Shown: positions 49,794-60,000 of the stretch, piece by piece
Numbering within the stretch: the stretch's first letter is position 1
How the letters are laid out: every line of letters begins with the position of its first letter
From: Takakia lepidozioides
Taxonomy: Eukaryota; Streptophyta; Takakiopsida; Takakiales; Takakiaceae
Length of the DNA: 60,000 nt
Direction: 5' to 3'
NCBI GenBank assembly: GCA_030704615.1
Contig: CM060733.1
Coordinates: 6,946,001 to 7,006,000, forward strand
Notes under the pieces: generated by a model
What the model saw: only the letters and a program-made list of their open reading frames with translations
Told to the model about the DNA's origin: nothing
The model's database searches: none
Position numbers and translations under genes: made by a program

Positions 49794-50800
49794 GGACTTA
49801 AGGTTGTAGTTACGGAGGACAATTGGGAGCCTGACATTGGACCCATTGTCACCGGAGGAGAGAGACGTATACGGCGGTTCCTGAGGGCTTACAGGAATTG
49901 CTTTGCCTTCAGTTTGAAGGACTTGGGAGCACTGAAGGGTCAAGAGATCCGTATTGAGTTGGCCACTGACACGCCAATCTTTCGGAGACCCTATAGATAC
50001 AGTGACATGGAGAGGTCTTTGATTCAGATGAGGACTCAAGATCTCTGGGAGGCAGGTTTGGTGGAGCTCTCTGGTGGAGAGTATGCTTCAGCCACAGTGA
50101 TGCCAGCCAAGAAGGATGTCTATGGCAATTGGACGGAGAGACGTATGTGCGGTGATTACCGGCCTGTAAATCGTCAGACCAAGTCCGATAAGTATGCCAT
50201 GCCAACACCAGAGGAGATCTTTGATGCCATCGGGCATGCTAAGGCCTTTAGCACTTTGGATTTACGATCCGGATATCACCAGTTGCCAATCAAGAGGCGG
50301 ACAAGCAGAAGACGGCATTCTGGGGGATCAATGAGCACGGCAAGGATTGCCTATATCAGTGGCGGTTTACCATTTGGGCTTAAGAATGCTCCTGCAGAGT
50401 TTCAGAGAGTCATGGATAGGATTCTAGCAGGGGTGGACTTTGCTCGGTGCTACATAGATGACATCATCATCTTTAGTGTTACGATGGAGGAGCATGAGAG
50501 ACACCTTCAGGTGGTATTGGAGCGCTTGAGAGCGCACGGATTGAAGTTGCATCCGGGGAAGTGCAAGTTTTTCCACAACCAGATTGAGTATCTGGGTCAC
50601 ATGATATATCCTGGAGGATTGGGGGTACAGCAGACTAAGGTAGAGGCCATTGCACAAATTCCACGCCCCACGGATGTGAGCCGAGTTCGAGCTTTCATGG
50701 GGTTGGCAAACTATTATAGACGGTTTGTCAAGGGATTTAGTACCATTGCAAAGGCTCTAACCAAGCTGACCAAGGTGGACCAGGAGTGGCAGTGGGAAGA
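49794..50800 (+). pseudogene. Gypsy reverse transcriptase
   Basis: Copies the element RNA into DNA. Recognisable blocks are EIRIELATDTPIFRRPYRY, RMCGDYRPVNRQT, FSTLDLRSGYHQLPI, LPFGLKNAPAEFQRVMD and the catalytic YIDDIIIFS (YxDD, about 50448-50475). Further blocks are HGLKLHPGKCKFF, IEYLGHMI and the thumb FMGLANYYRRFVKGFS. Between about 50290 and 50365 the frame slips and returns; the usual KTAFW-type block is in another frame there. A stop near 49755 separates this frame from the methyltransferase linker. Confidence 0.9.
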
Positions 50801-51380
50801 TGAGCAGGAACGAGCACTTTCAAGAGCTCAAGGCGAGGTTGACCTCGGCGCCTATCTTGAGACGACCTATCAGGGGGCGTCCCTTTCAGCTGCATACGGA
50901 TTGGAGCATGCTGGGGCTTGGAGCGGTGCTCACACAGGTGGATGATGAGGGAAAGAGTTCGTAGTGGCTTACGCTAGCCGCTCGAACAACGCTGCAGAGG
51001 CTAAGTACAGCTCAATATGAGGGAGAGTGCTTAGCTGCAGTGTGGGCCGTGGCACACTTCAGGTGCTATCTATACGGCAATCTTTTCACCCTTGTCACGG
51101 ATCACCAGCCACTCAAGTGGTTGATGGAGTCAGACAAGCTTACAGGGAAGCTTGCACGGTGGGCACTTATACTCCAGGAGTATGACTTTCAGGTTGTGCA
51201 TCGACCGGGTTTGGTCAATCGGGATGCGGATGGATTGAGTTGCAATCCATGCATGAGCCAGCAGGATGACACTGGAGCTCGGTGGCATGGTGAGACGGAC
51301 GAGGAGATGGTACCGGATGGCACGCATCTGCATTTTTGTGTATCTTGGCATCGGGAGGTCAGATTGGACCTACAACAGGG
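50801..51380 (+). pseudogene. Gypsy RNase H
   Basis: Removes the RNA strand during reverse transcription. The first catalytic Asp block (HTDWSMLGLGAVLTQ) and the EGECLAAVWA block with the Glu are in different frames around 50880-51040. TDHQPLKWLMESDKLTG and LQEYDFQVVHRPG are in the frame beginning 51040, which continues to NRDADGLS. At least one frameshift is present. Confidence 0.8.
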
Positions 51381-51479
51381 ATGACTGTAGACGGAGTGTC
51401 TGAGGACCCTGAGGCTAGTGATGAGCTAGGTGGTGCCAGAGATATACATGAGGATTCGCTGTGTTGGACTACCTCCGCA

Positions 51480-52510
51480 CGGGAGACACGGCAGCCATTT
51501 GACTGCCAGGAGAGGGATCGGATCCTGCAACGAGCCAAGAGGTTCAAGTGGGAGGGGATACACTACTCTTTCGAGTGTGGGAGGGTGGTCGGGTGAGGAT
51601 TGTGCCTCATCCCACACAGCGTGCACGGTTAGTGCGGCATGCCCATGAGGAGTTGGGGCATTTTGGAGTGCGACGCACTCACAGTTTACTGCAGGGGCAG
51701 TATTGGTGGCGTGGTATGCATACAGAGGTGCAACAGTTTGTGGCTAGGTGCATGGTGTGGTGACAGGGTGCGTGCTTCATTCACCCCCTACACCACAGTT
51801 GCATCCTTTACCTATCATGGATTGGGCTACAGGTGGAGTCTTACTTCGCAGGACCGTGCCCCACTGACTATGCGCCACCACAGATATGTGTGGTGATGGT
51901 GGAGGACTCTTCCAAGTGGATTGAGTTGATTCCATTGCCTGACAAGGCTAGTGAGGGGCTGCGTATGCATTCTTGGATCGTGTGCTTAGCCGATTTGGTG
52001 CTCCAGCTGAGGTACTCACGGACCAAGGGAGAGATTCTTGGGGGAGTTTCAGGCTTTGTGTGATAAAGCCTTGATAGACCACCGCACCACTTCTCGGGAT
52101 CATCCTGAGGCCGATGGCTTAGCAGAGAGAGTTGTTCAGACGGTGAAGAGGGGTTTGCGCAAGTATGGCTTGCAGAAGGGACACCTAGGAGATTGGGATC
52201 TTCAGGTTCCTTGGTTAGCCATGGGCTACAGGTTCAGCAAACAAGCATCACTTGCCTCCTTCTCACCATATTTCCTTCTCTTTGGCCGAGAGCCGGATTT
52301 GCCTGCAGCCATTCGTAGGGACACTGCTCAAGTCCTTAACCTTGACGATCCGGACGTGTGGGTACGTGCATGTGATCAGCGTGCAGAGTTGTTCAAGAAA
52401 GTCATGCCCATGGCTTTTGAGAACCTTGCCATTGCACAGCACCGTGATACGTTGAGGTATGCCACTATATACGTGGTGGAGATATCGTCCTGGGGTTCGG
52501 AGGTTTAGCC
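51480..52510 (+). pseudogene. Gypsy integrase (HHCC and DDE core)
   Basis: Joins element DNA to the genome. The HHCC zinc region is HAHEELGHFGVRRTH ... FVARCMV (51600-51760), with a frameshift/stop right after the first C. Core pieces are PQICVVMVEDSSKWIELIPL near 51875-51945 and the block around the second Asp (GAPAEVLTD in one frame) near 51990-52020. The Glu block is HPEADGLAERVVQTVKRGL near 52100-52150, followed by FLLFGREPDLP. A GDYVYLQQ-type GPY-like C-terminal segment (about 52515) leads into the PHD finger. Confidence 0.85.
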
Positions 52511-52649
52511 CTGGTGACTATGTTTATTGCAGCAGACTGCTCCTACGACTCTGGATGTTACTGCAGGGCGTGTTATTCTGAGGGTTCGAGAGGTGTTGCC
52601 CTCAGGGGTCCTGATCTTGGAGGGTCGGGATGCATGACTTGGAAGGACC

Positions 52650-52880
52650 ATGTGCGTAAATTGTGCGCCATGTCACCTTCCAATGTCGATGGCAGATTTT
52701 GACCCAAACTTGGCAGTGGTACCTGCAGGTTTGAGGTGCATGCTCTGTGGGTCTGCCAAAGGGGCAGCCACCATGCTGGTGTGTGATCGATGCTCAAGGG
52801 GTTGGCATATGGGATGCTTGACACCACCTCTTGAGAAGGTTCCTGACGGAGATTGGTTGTGTCCACACTGCTTGGGATAG
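52650..52880 (+). CDS. PHD finger at the retrotransposon C terminus
   Basis: A complete C4HC3 zinc finger is read in one frame: CMLC (52738 on), CDRC, then GWHMGC and WLCPHC, ending at a TAG near 52878. Spacing matches host PHD fingers that read histone H3 tails. It follows the integrase GPY-like segment and takes the position occupied by the chromodomain in chromoviruses. A role in steering integration to particular chromatin is inferred. The residues before it (SMADFDPNLAVVPAG) link it to the integrase end, across a possible frameshift near 52660. An aromatic cage for methyl-lysine is not obvious beyond the conserved Trp residues. Confidence 0.85.
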   Translation: MCVNCAPCHLPMSMADFDPNLAVVPAGLRCMLCGSAKGAATMLVCDRCSRGWHMGCLTPPLEKVPDGDWLCPHCLG

Positions 52881-53128
52881 TGGCAGTGGACATGACTGGA
52901 GGCAGCTAACAAGACATGGGAGGCCAAGCTCATATGAGTCAATACATGAGATCCCAAGCTCAAGTTCACAGGTTGCAAGACGGCGACTAACGATGGGGCA
53001 ACTCTTGCACCCGGCCTCTTGATCTATCGAGTTTGAGTGTAGTAGGATAGTGGTGGAGGACTTAGTGAGGCTATGGTCACTATCACATCTTGTGGCTACC
53101 TGGACTTAGAGGGACCTAAGCACCAGCT

Positions 53129-53137
53129 AGGGGGGGA
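53129..53137 (+). promoter_or_regulatory. Polypurine tract (plus-strand primer)
   Basis: AGGGGGGGA immediately precedes TTGTGTGGACTAG, the start of block A. The tract normally sits directly before the 3' LTR, so it argues that the LTR begins with block A at 53139. Confidence 0.75.
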
Positions 53138-53138
53138 T

Positions 53139-53655
53139 TGTGTGGACTAGTGATTGCCATAGTGGGCAGCGTAGTGGCAGCCTAGTGACTGACTAGTTGT
53201 AGCCTAGTGGTTGGACTAGTGGCTAGACTAGTGGTAGACTAGTGGTATACTAGTGTGTGGTGTGCACATGTGTTGTGTGGTTTTGGACAGCGATGTAGTT
53301 GTGTAGCGATATGTATGCGCACGACAGCTGTCAAGTTATTTTACCACTAGTGTGAAACTAGCTAGGAAATAGCTAGCTTTTACATATTGATATTTGGGAT
53401 TGGCCCAAGTGTCAATCCAGGGGTCAAAGCAGATTTAGGGCCCTGGAGTGGTTATCTTCACGGCAAGGCGCGGGAGGCTCATCTTTCTCGAGTTGAGCCT
53501 CACCGCGCCTAGCTATGGCGCCGTAGTGTGGATTCCCCATGGCGTGGGTGCACTTGGCTTGACTTGTATTTGAGTGATGAGGTTATATATGCATGAGTTT
53601 ATGCTTCAGCTTTGTGAGCTCGCATGAGCTTGTGCTTGTATTCATCTTCTTTATC
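53139..53655 (+). repeat. 3' LTR, complete (block A 53139-53326 + block B 53329-53655)
   Basis: Starts TGTGTGGACTAG after the polypurine tract. Block A (188 bp, CTAGTG-rich) ends GCACGACA, then GC, then block B, which is nearly identical to 42417-42742. A TATA-like TATATAT lies at about 53584. The junction GACAGCTGTC is a perfect 10-base palindrome. Confidence 0.8.
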
Positions 53656-53658
53656 TAT

Positions 53659-53846
53659 TGTGTGGACTAGTGATTGCCATAGTGGGCAGAGTAGTGGCAG
53701 CCTAGTGACTGACTAGTTGTAGCCTAGTGGTTGGACTAGTGGCTAGACTAGTGGTAGACTAGTGGTATACTAGTGTGTGGTGTGCACATGTGTTGTGTGG
53801 TTTTGGACAGCGATGTAGTTGTGTAGCGATATGTATGCGCACGACA
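53659..53846 (+). repeat. Extra LTR block A' after the 3' LTR
   Basis: Second copy of block A, with one visible difference (GGGCAGAGTAG for GGGCAGCGTAG), ending GCACGACA, followed directly by TGAC and host transposase. It starts three bases after block B ends. Together with the missing A at the 5' side it makes the whole insertion circularly permuted. Confidence 0.85.
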
Positions 53847-53850
53847 TGAC

Positions 53851-55670
53851 ATTTGTCTTGCATTTGTCTATGACAATGGCTTAAGGTCTCACGTTCCCAA
53901 TATTGGAAAACACACTTTTTAAGGCAAGCTCTATCGCCATCCCTTCTTGTCCGCTATCTTTGTCTTTGGAACATAGCATATAAAACAGTGGCATGCCACG
54001 ACCCGTTTGATTTGGGACAACGGCGGCATACAATGGAAGGTCATATTGATTTGTTTTGAAAGTAGAATCAAATGCCCATGATTGTCCACTAGAAAATCTT
54101 CTAGCATTAGTCGCCATGAAATCGTTTTGTATAACCGCAACAAATGGCTTTTTCCTTGGGTCGCGATGAGTGGGACAATAAGGTTGATCAAAAATAACCT
54201 TATTTTGTTGTTGAAGTCTAGATACTTCTATTTGAGTGGTAGCCCAATCGTCAGCACACAATGCATCTACCACAATCCACATTATAAACATCCATTATAA
54301 ACATGCGAGACTCGATCAAAATATCAATTATTATGTAGGTATAAATAAATCATTCGAGCGAGAAACTTACCATTCAACCGCATTGAATAAGCCAATTGCT
54401 CCACTTCTTTAGGAATGAGGAAAAACCGGTATGTAGCACGCTCCAACTTGGAAACCATAGCTTGAATGTCTTGGCCATCCCTCGTACTTGCAAGCGCAAC
54501 CGTTGAAGTTGATACCATTCGAGTCAAATTCTCCATTGTAAAAGCAATCACATTATGATGCACCGGTAGAAAAAACTTGTCACCCTCAGACCCGGACGAT
54601 GTCCACTATGCTTATTATGAACATATATAGTAACTGGTTCTTCAAGATTGGTCTTCTCACTGTCCCTTTCTTCTTGTAAACGAATCACAACTTTAAGAAG
54701 AAACTCGCAATTGCATTTTTTTGATATTCTTACCCATCTATCATGTGACGTATCTGGTGGGGCGTTCTTGTTCCGTTTTCGATTGCGTTTTTTCCCACTT
54801 CGATGACATTGAAATATCGTAAGTGTTTCGTCTCACGTGTCTTTGCATATTTCACACGTCTCAACACACCATGTTTCGTGCAAATTTCATCAAGGGTCAT
54901 CTCCAAAGACTCTTGGGAAACATTGTAAACCTCGTCCCAAAACGACTTGTTACACACAGTACATGATGTAATACATTGTTTGACAAATGATGGTGGAATA
55001 CCACCTTGTCTTCCATCAGTGCTCCAAGTATTCTTTACCGTAGCAAGCGTTTGGTACAACGATAAGTGATTCTCACCATTTTGAACGTGAGCTTCGGCAA
55101 TGATGGACACCCAATTTTCCAAGCAAGGTACTTGCCTTATTTTTGCATCAGTTCTCGGAACTAAACTCTTACCTCCTTCAAAATAATGCACCTTGTAGTT
55201 GCATTGAAGATTTTTCCATCTTTCAAGGGTAGCTATGGGATCATTTGCATCTATAGGACGTCCATGACTATGAGTAGGTGGTCGGAAATTAGGATCGACT
55301 TTACGAATACGTGCAAATGTTAGCAAAACATTTGCCTCTAAACATTCAATCATGAGGCTCCTACTTCCAGATGTAAATTGAATAAATTTTGGAGAACGTT
55401 CTATCTCTATATTCCCGAAAGTGCATAGAGAAGGGTCGTCACCCATTGCACATGGTTCCACATCATTGTCAATATGGAAAGTTCCATATGCCTCTTCGTG
55501 CTCGTCAAATTCAGATTCGTGTGTTGTCTCCAATCCACCATATCCGACTCAACATCCGAAAGCTGAAAATATGCTTCATCAAAAAGGGGAGGTGAAAGAA
55601 GCTCACCACCTATGTGTGTACCTTCAAAAGTCTCCTCCAAACTTGCGACATTCCAGTTCATTCTCCTCAA
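53851..55670 (-). pseudogene. MULE transposase, N-terminal and catalytic part
   Basis: Read from 55670 downward. N-terminal acidic region (about 55670-55380); then a domain with LERWKNLQCNYKVHYFEGG and a CTVC-type pair (54730-55533). A helical segment follows (DGQDIQAMVSKLERATYRFF) and an intron at about 54370-54267 with clean GT-AG. Then comes the MULE DDE core: QSWAFDSTFKTNQYDLPLY with the first Asp, VPNQTGRGMPLFYMLC, and AIVIDKCKTNV with the second Asp, which runs straight into the retrotransposon insertion. A TAA interrupts the frame just before AIVID (near 53880), and frame changes occur near 54600. It resembles plant MULE/FAR1-related transposases; the gene is dead. Confidence 0.8.
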
Positions 55671-56755
55671 TGTCCGAGATAAATAAATGCATCATTTGCA
55701 AGATCATCATCTTCCATATTGATTTTCTAAACCCCCTACACCCTAAACCCTACATTCTCTTACATATTTGTTCAAGGGTATTGTATGATAAAATGATAAG
55801 GCGTGAGATGAAATAGTATATATAAAAGACAAAGAGGAATAGCCATAGCAAAATGAAGCTTGTAGCTATGAGACTAAGCTATAAGACTAGACTGACATAG
55901 AACATGCAAATAAGAATACCCAGATTTTGAAGGAAATGAGAGTTATTCAGAAGACTAAACAAAAAGACAAAAGAACATACAAAACAAAAGTAGGGTCTTA
56001 GCTTTGGGATTATGACAACAACCAACATTGAGATGACAAACACTTAGAAGAGAGAAGCAAAAAAACACAAAACAACAAAGGAGTTCATATGGAGCTTAGG
56101 TTACACATGTATGAACTTCATCCAAATCAAATGTATGGATGACAATTTGAAAAAAAAATTGTAATATCAAATGTTAATTTTTAAAATATTTATAAGTTTT
56201 TTCTATTATATTTCTATATATTGTAGTCATCATAGTTGAGTTTGTATTCTTAAAACCAACATAAAAACAAAATAAAATTAAACCTAACAAGTACATACTC
56301 TAGATGTATCAAACATAGTTCATGAGGAACATAAGATAGTGTTTTAATATTACTAAATGGGTTTCAATTTTTCATATAGATATTATTAGACTTATTAAAT
56401 TAAATGATTTATTTCTGTGTTTTTATTCAACATGTTGTCTCTATATTACTAAATGGGTTTCAACTTTTTCAAATAGATTATCATTACAATTTTTATTAAA
56501 TTTGTTAAGCTAAATGATTTATTTCTGTGTTTTTATTCAACATGTGGAATAGGGCATGTTCCAGTCGCCATACACTGCAATGATTGGTGTATGGCGACCC
56601 ACTGGATTCCCATACACTGATCATTGCACTGTATGGCGACCTGCTGGTCCTGCCATACACTGCACGGATTAGTGTATGGCAGGTGGCAGCAACGTGGCAG
56701 GGGAGGGGCAACGTGGTAGGGAGCTCGCTTGAAGGCAGGCGGCGATCAGGAGGAG
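55671..56755. other. MULE right subterminal region
   Basis: AT-rich to about 56540, then GC-rich. It contains palindromes 56564-56598 (12-bp perfect arms, GTCGCCATACAC) and 56651-56681 (10-bp arms, TGCCATACAC), and GGCAACGTGG-type repeats also present in the left subterminal region (38500-38640). An internal near-repeat (ATGATTTATTTCTGTGTTTT at about 56404 and 56513) is present. No gene. Confidence 0.55.
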
Positions 56756-56855
56756 CGGAGGTGGCAGGGAGCGCGGAACAAGGCAGCGCGGGCATGAGGA
56801 CGGGAGCCCGGGCCCGTGGCAGTATCCTAAAAACGCTTGGGACATAGTGCCGAGG
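56756..56855. repeat. MULE right terminal inverted repeat
   Basis: Inverted partner of 37470-37569. It ends GTGCCGAGG before the 9-bp duplication GTAGCCCAC at 56856-56864. Confidence 0.88.
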
Positions 56856-56864
56856 GTAGCCCAC

Positions 56865-59170
56865 CTTCGCAGCCTGCATTCATTGCAGACCGTCCGTCTC
56901 GATGCCCGATGGTCTCCATGCTCGATGGTGGGTGGGTCATCTGACCCTGTCCTTCAACCCGACGTGCCAGCGTGGCCGGGTACCCAAGATTCGGGCAGCG
57001 GGCAAACCAGATCCACTGACGATCTGCCCGAAATTAACCATTTCGGCCGCGCAGATCACCGTCATCTACACCAATCAGCCTCAGGCAGGTGCCATTGGAA
57101 AGCCCGACTTGAGGGCTATAATTTTGTTGTTTACCAAAATCCAATCATGTACAGATCAAAGAAGATATGACTATTTGACTATACCCCATGGCAAAATAAT
57201 TATCCATCTATATATGCCTTTGCACCCTGAAGATATGTGCCTTTGACTCAAGATCTACTACATTGCATCCGAGAAATCATCAAACGACCCAACCTACTCC
57301 ACAACTACATGGATTCTTCTAGTATGAGACTTTAATAGAGATTTAATATTGCAAGTCTCGACAAACGACTTAGAATGGACTCACTCCTGCACTTCATTGG
57401 TTTCCAACATATTGCATCAAACCAGACATTCTGCTGAGAAGGTGGAGAAAATTCGGACTTGTCAACACATTAAAAAACCTGTTGGGCCCGGGCTTGTGAG
57501 GAAACAAAGATTTTTGTTGCTCCACTAAGATATCCATATCTTACTCATTTCTTCCTTGTCAGACATGGATATAAAGGTTTTGTCATTTTAGAAGCCCGCC
57601 GTAAGGTATGAGGTCAAGTCATGATTTCTATTTATTATGTACATTTAATTTATATATATGTTAAATGACTCCAACTTCTCTAACAATTGGGCCACCCTCA
57701 TTCCATTGAAATTGGTCATCCAATTGCTCAAGTACCTCACAAACTGTGCCTCTCATTCCCTTACTTATACCATTAGCCATCACCACTATGGGTCCACTTG
57801 TTTCGAGGCCTTCATTCTCCTAACTCTCATCTCATTCACTATGTATAACCCTTTGTATATACGCCGGGAGTTCCAATACGTTGCCCATTCTTTTTGGAAG
57901 GTTATGGAATAGGTTTGAGAAAGCCATTTCAGGAGCAACAACGCACACACGGGGCTTAGAGAAGGCTTCCTAGCTCCTGAAAACATATGGTGTTGGAACT
58001 AGGAGTCTACTTGGTAGATCTATTGTGGTAGACCTACTACAATTGTCAGCTTTTAGCAACTTCTCTCACATCCTACTCATGATTATGTGCAATGAGACAG
58101 GAACAAGCAATAAAGGGCTAGAATAAGCAGTGATGAAAGCGAGGAAGCATTGATGAAAGCAAGAAAGCTGGTGAAGGAAGCATTGTTGAAGTTCCAACAA
58201 TACTTTCTAACTCACAACGTATTCCACGGTTTAAAAAAGATATTAGATACATCAAACCTCGAGGATACATCCATCAATGTATGTCATCACTTCACCACGC
58301 ATTTGAAATCTATTTGAACTTACATCACAACCATAAAATATGTTAGTTCTTCCAAATCTACTCTTTACTACTTTCAACTACATGTAATTCATGTCAAATG
58401 CTGTAATGCACACGAATTTTTTTGCATTGCATTCACAGCTGACACAAGAGCATTGTCTTTCCTTAGACACTACTTTGTTCACCTCACGGACTCTATTTTC
58501 TTCATAACTAATAGTCTATGTCCATATTCAAGGAAGGGAGCTGCAAGTTTTCTCAGAGTTATGGAATACACTCAGCATAACAAAGAATTACATTTATACA
58601 CCCTAAGGTGAGTAGGTACAGTACTCCAGCAGAATTGCAGATTGATGCTGTTGTGACTTGCAAACAAATCTGGGCTTTATCCTTTGTGAGAAATACTCTG
58701 TCATTATTATTTTTAAAAAATATACCTTAGCCTACAAATTTGAACGTTTTACTTAAACATATTACCAAGTTGATTTAGACATACTCACCCATTACATAAT
58801 GTTGCCTACATGACTACAATTCAATCTTTCAATTTCCAAACAACATAGAAAGACAAGTTATTTATGCAAAAATGGACTCAGAAATAGTTCATCTTGACTT
58901 GCAGCTTGACACGGTGAGTCCTTACCAAACCCTAACACCACATACTACGGCAAAGATGGCGGGGCACCTTATTTTTTTACTTGCCTTGTTCAACATTGAA
59001 GTCTCTCGTCCATTTTCCTTTGCAAGAAATAAATTGCAATCCGATTTGACGGTATCAACTCACGTGCTAATATTTTGTACTGATTGTGTTGCAAACAGAT
59101 ACGCAGCTTACCTCTATAGCTAGCAATCTTAAGTGTAGTATTGTAAGTATCATTTGTTGTCTATTCCAAT
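56865..59170. other. MULE right flank, unassigned
   Basis: The first few hundred bases are GC-richer (ORFs 56847-57170 and 56902-57246, no domain). The rest is AT-rich. ORF 57658-57912 (+) has hydrophobic runs but no family match. No RNA gene or array is seen. Confidence 0.35.
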
Positions 59171-59174
59171 CACC

Positions 59175-59378
59175 ATGGCAGACGATGCAAGTGAGAAAAA
59201 CGAGAAGAAAGACAGACAGAATACAGAGGATGAGACAAAAGCTACTCCAGTAGGTCAACCTAGGCCAGTGATGCAAAGATCCTCCTCTCTGAAGCAATTC
59301 AGAGAAGATTTTGCAAATTACAGGAAGAAATTGGAGAAGATAAGTGCTGCAGAGGAACAAATTCCACGCCGTCCATGA
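59175..59378 (+). CDS. Small charged ORF, product unknown
   Basis: About 67 codons beginning MADDASEKNEKKDRQNTEDE, highly charged, then MQRSSSLKQFREDFANYRKK and a short helical end. It could be an N-terminal exon of a larger gene that continues near 59.5 kb, but no donor-acceptor pair is convincing. No domain is recognised. Confidence 0.3.
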   Translation: MADDASEKNEKKDRQNTEDETKATPVGQPRPVMQRSSSLKQFREDFANYRKKLEKISAAEEQIPRRP

Positions 59379-59496
59379 CTAGTGAATCCAAGCAGGGATG
59401 GTTTTAGCTCAGGCACTATTGATCTTGTGCAATGAAGTGCCCCAGTACATTCTCTAACTTTAATCTCCATTTAGAGTCATGGAAAGAGCAGGTTGA

Positions 59497-59739
59497 GTGC
59501 AAAATATTTGGTCTCACATCTTCAGTGAAAATGAAGAAGTTGACAAGGCAATGCAAGAGGGTCTTTTCATCGCAATGGAACATGTTAGGAGCATATCTAG
59601 GGGCAAAGTGAAAGCAGACTTGAAGCAACTCAATGCTGAAATGTTGAAAGTGATTCTGAATGGAGCATGGGCTATTGAAGCACAAGGTTTCATCAAGAAA
59701 TGTCACTTTGATGTATCAATAGGACTGATTCAACAATGA
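59497..59739 (+). CDS. Small ORF, possible exon of the preceding gene
   Basis: 80 codons, helical and charged (NEEVDKAMQEGLFIAMEHVR, LKQLNAEMLKVILNGAWAIE), ending at a stop. Its even composition looks coding-like, but the family is not recognised. It may be the second part of the 59.2 kb gene or a fragment of one. Confidence 0.3.
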   Translation: MQNIWSHIFSENEEVDKAMQEGLFIAMEHVRSISRGKVKADLKQLNAEMLKVILNGAWAIEAQGFIKKCHFDVSIGLIQQ

Positions 59740-60000
59740 TACTTCATAAGATGCATTGAGCGCATGACCTACGCGGAACGATATAGTCTATGCAAGTTCA
59801 TAATAGGACTGAAGTATTTCAGCTCACAATACATGTATGTGATTTGTTTGAACAGACATGACAATGTTTGTATCGAAGTTGCCACATGTTTCGCGCGACT
59901 TTTACTCACCCATCCCTTCGCTATTCGAGGCGGAAACTCCAAGATAGAAGAGTTGGAAATCTCTAAGTACTCAGCCCGCGCAGAACAATCAGTCATGACC

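Larger units (their letters stand above)
42417..53846 (+). mobile_element. Ty3/gypsy retrotransposon encoding a DNA methyltransferase and a PHD finger
   Basis: 11.4-kb insertion with order LTR block B - leader - gag - protease - DNA methyltransferase - RT - RNase H - integrase - PHD finger - PPT - LTR blocks A, B, A'. RT before integrase identifies the gypsy (Metaviridae) type. It starts TGTC and ends GACA and is flanked by TGAC. Block B copies differ at only five or six positions in about 326 bases and block A copies at about one in 188, indicating a recent insertion. Nevertheless gag, protease, methyltransferase, RT, RNase H and integrase change frame several times. Host transposase sequence continues on both sides. 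Confidence 0.9.
37470..56855 (-). mobile_element. Mutator-like element (MULE) with nested retrotransposon
   Basis: The element is defined by 100-bp terminal inverted repeats (37470-37569 and 56756-56855) that differ at about three positions, and by the 9-bp duplication GTAGCCCAC outside them. Inside are a minus-strand transposase with MULE, SWIM-like and zinc-ribbon parts, and a plus-strand passenger ORF. There is also a 190-bp subterminal foldback and a set of CGCCATAC palindromes near both ends. Removing the nested retrotransposon leaves about 7.95 kb, a normal autonomous MULE size. The transposase is split by the retrotransposon and has stop codons, so this copy cannot encode its own transposase. 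The intact repeats could still be recognised by a transposase from another copy. Confidence 0.85.

Noticed and set aside
59497-59739. DnaJ-X-like domain
   Set aside because: Only a vague resemblance in helix pattern; no conserved positions I could name.

Overview
The window looks like nuclear DNA from a land plant, probably a seed-free one (bryophyte, lycophyte or fern). The evidence is a DYW-type PPR sequence, an F-box/kelch gene, a many-exon Nodulin-like/NFD4-type transporter with plant GT-AG introns, plant-style MULE, LINE and Ty3/gypsy elements, and long intergenic stretches. I cannot name the species.

Layout. 1-3.7 kb: little recognisable. 3.8-6.1 kb (+): a broken PPR-DYW gene with frameshifts, stops and deletions. 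11.2-11.9 kb (+): a possible small spliced gene behind a TATA/G-box-like promoter. 16.07-17.70 kb (+): a spliced gene for a trihelix/Myb-SANT-like DNA-binding protein. 18.27-18.95 kb: a 684-bp MITE with 26-bp terminal inverted repeats. 20.4-21.5 kb (-): LINE 3' fragment. 24.9-26.1 kb (+): an intact single-exon F-box gene with a TATA box. 26.9-34.5 kb (-): a Nodulin-like MFS transporter of at least 12 exons, with a second LINE fragment inside one intron. 59.2-59.7 kb (+): two small unassigned ORFs.

The main feature is a nested transposon island. A Mutator-like element (MULE) spans 37,470-56,855, with 100-bp terminal inverted repeats and a 9-bp target duplication. It carries a minus-strand transposase (MULE catalytic core, SWIM-like and zinc-ribbon motifs) and a possible plus-strand passenger gene. 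An 11.4-kb Ty3/gypsy retrotransposon is inserted in the transposase catalytic region (42,417-53,846) and flanked by a 4-bp duplication.

This retrotransposon has the order gag - protease - cytosine-C5 DNA methyltransferase - reverse transcriptase - RNase H - integrase - PHD finger. A methyltransferase inside a gypsy polyprotein has been described for charophyte algae and, in other retrotransposon classes, for dinoflagellates (de Mendoza et al. 2018). A land-plant-type window carrying one together with a terminal PHD finger is the best candidate here for an undescribed system: an element that could methylate its own DNA and read chromatin when integrating. Its LTR blocks are also arranged in a circularly permuted order, as if a two-LTR circle had been integrated. 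The copy is frameshifted in several places, so this copy is probably inactive although its LTR blocks are about 98% identical by eye.

All calls come from reading the sequence and translations. No database or alignment was run, and exon borders are hand-placed.
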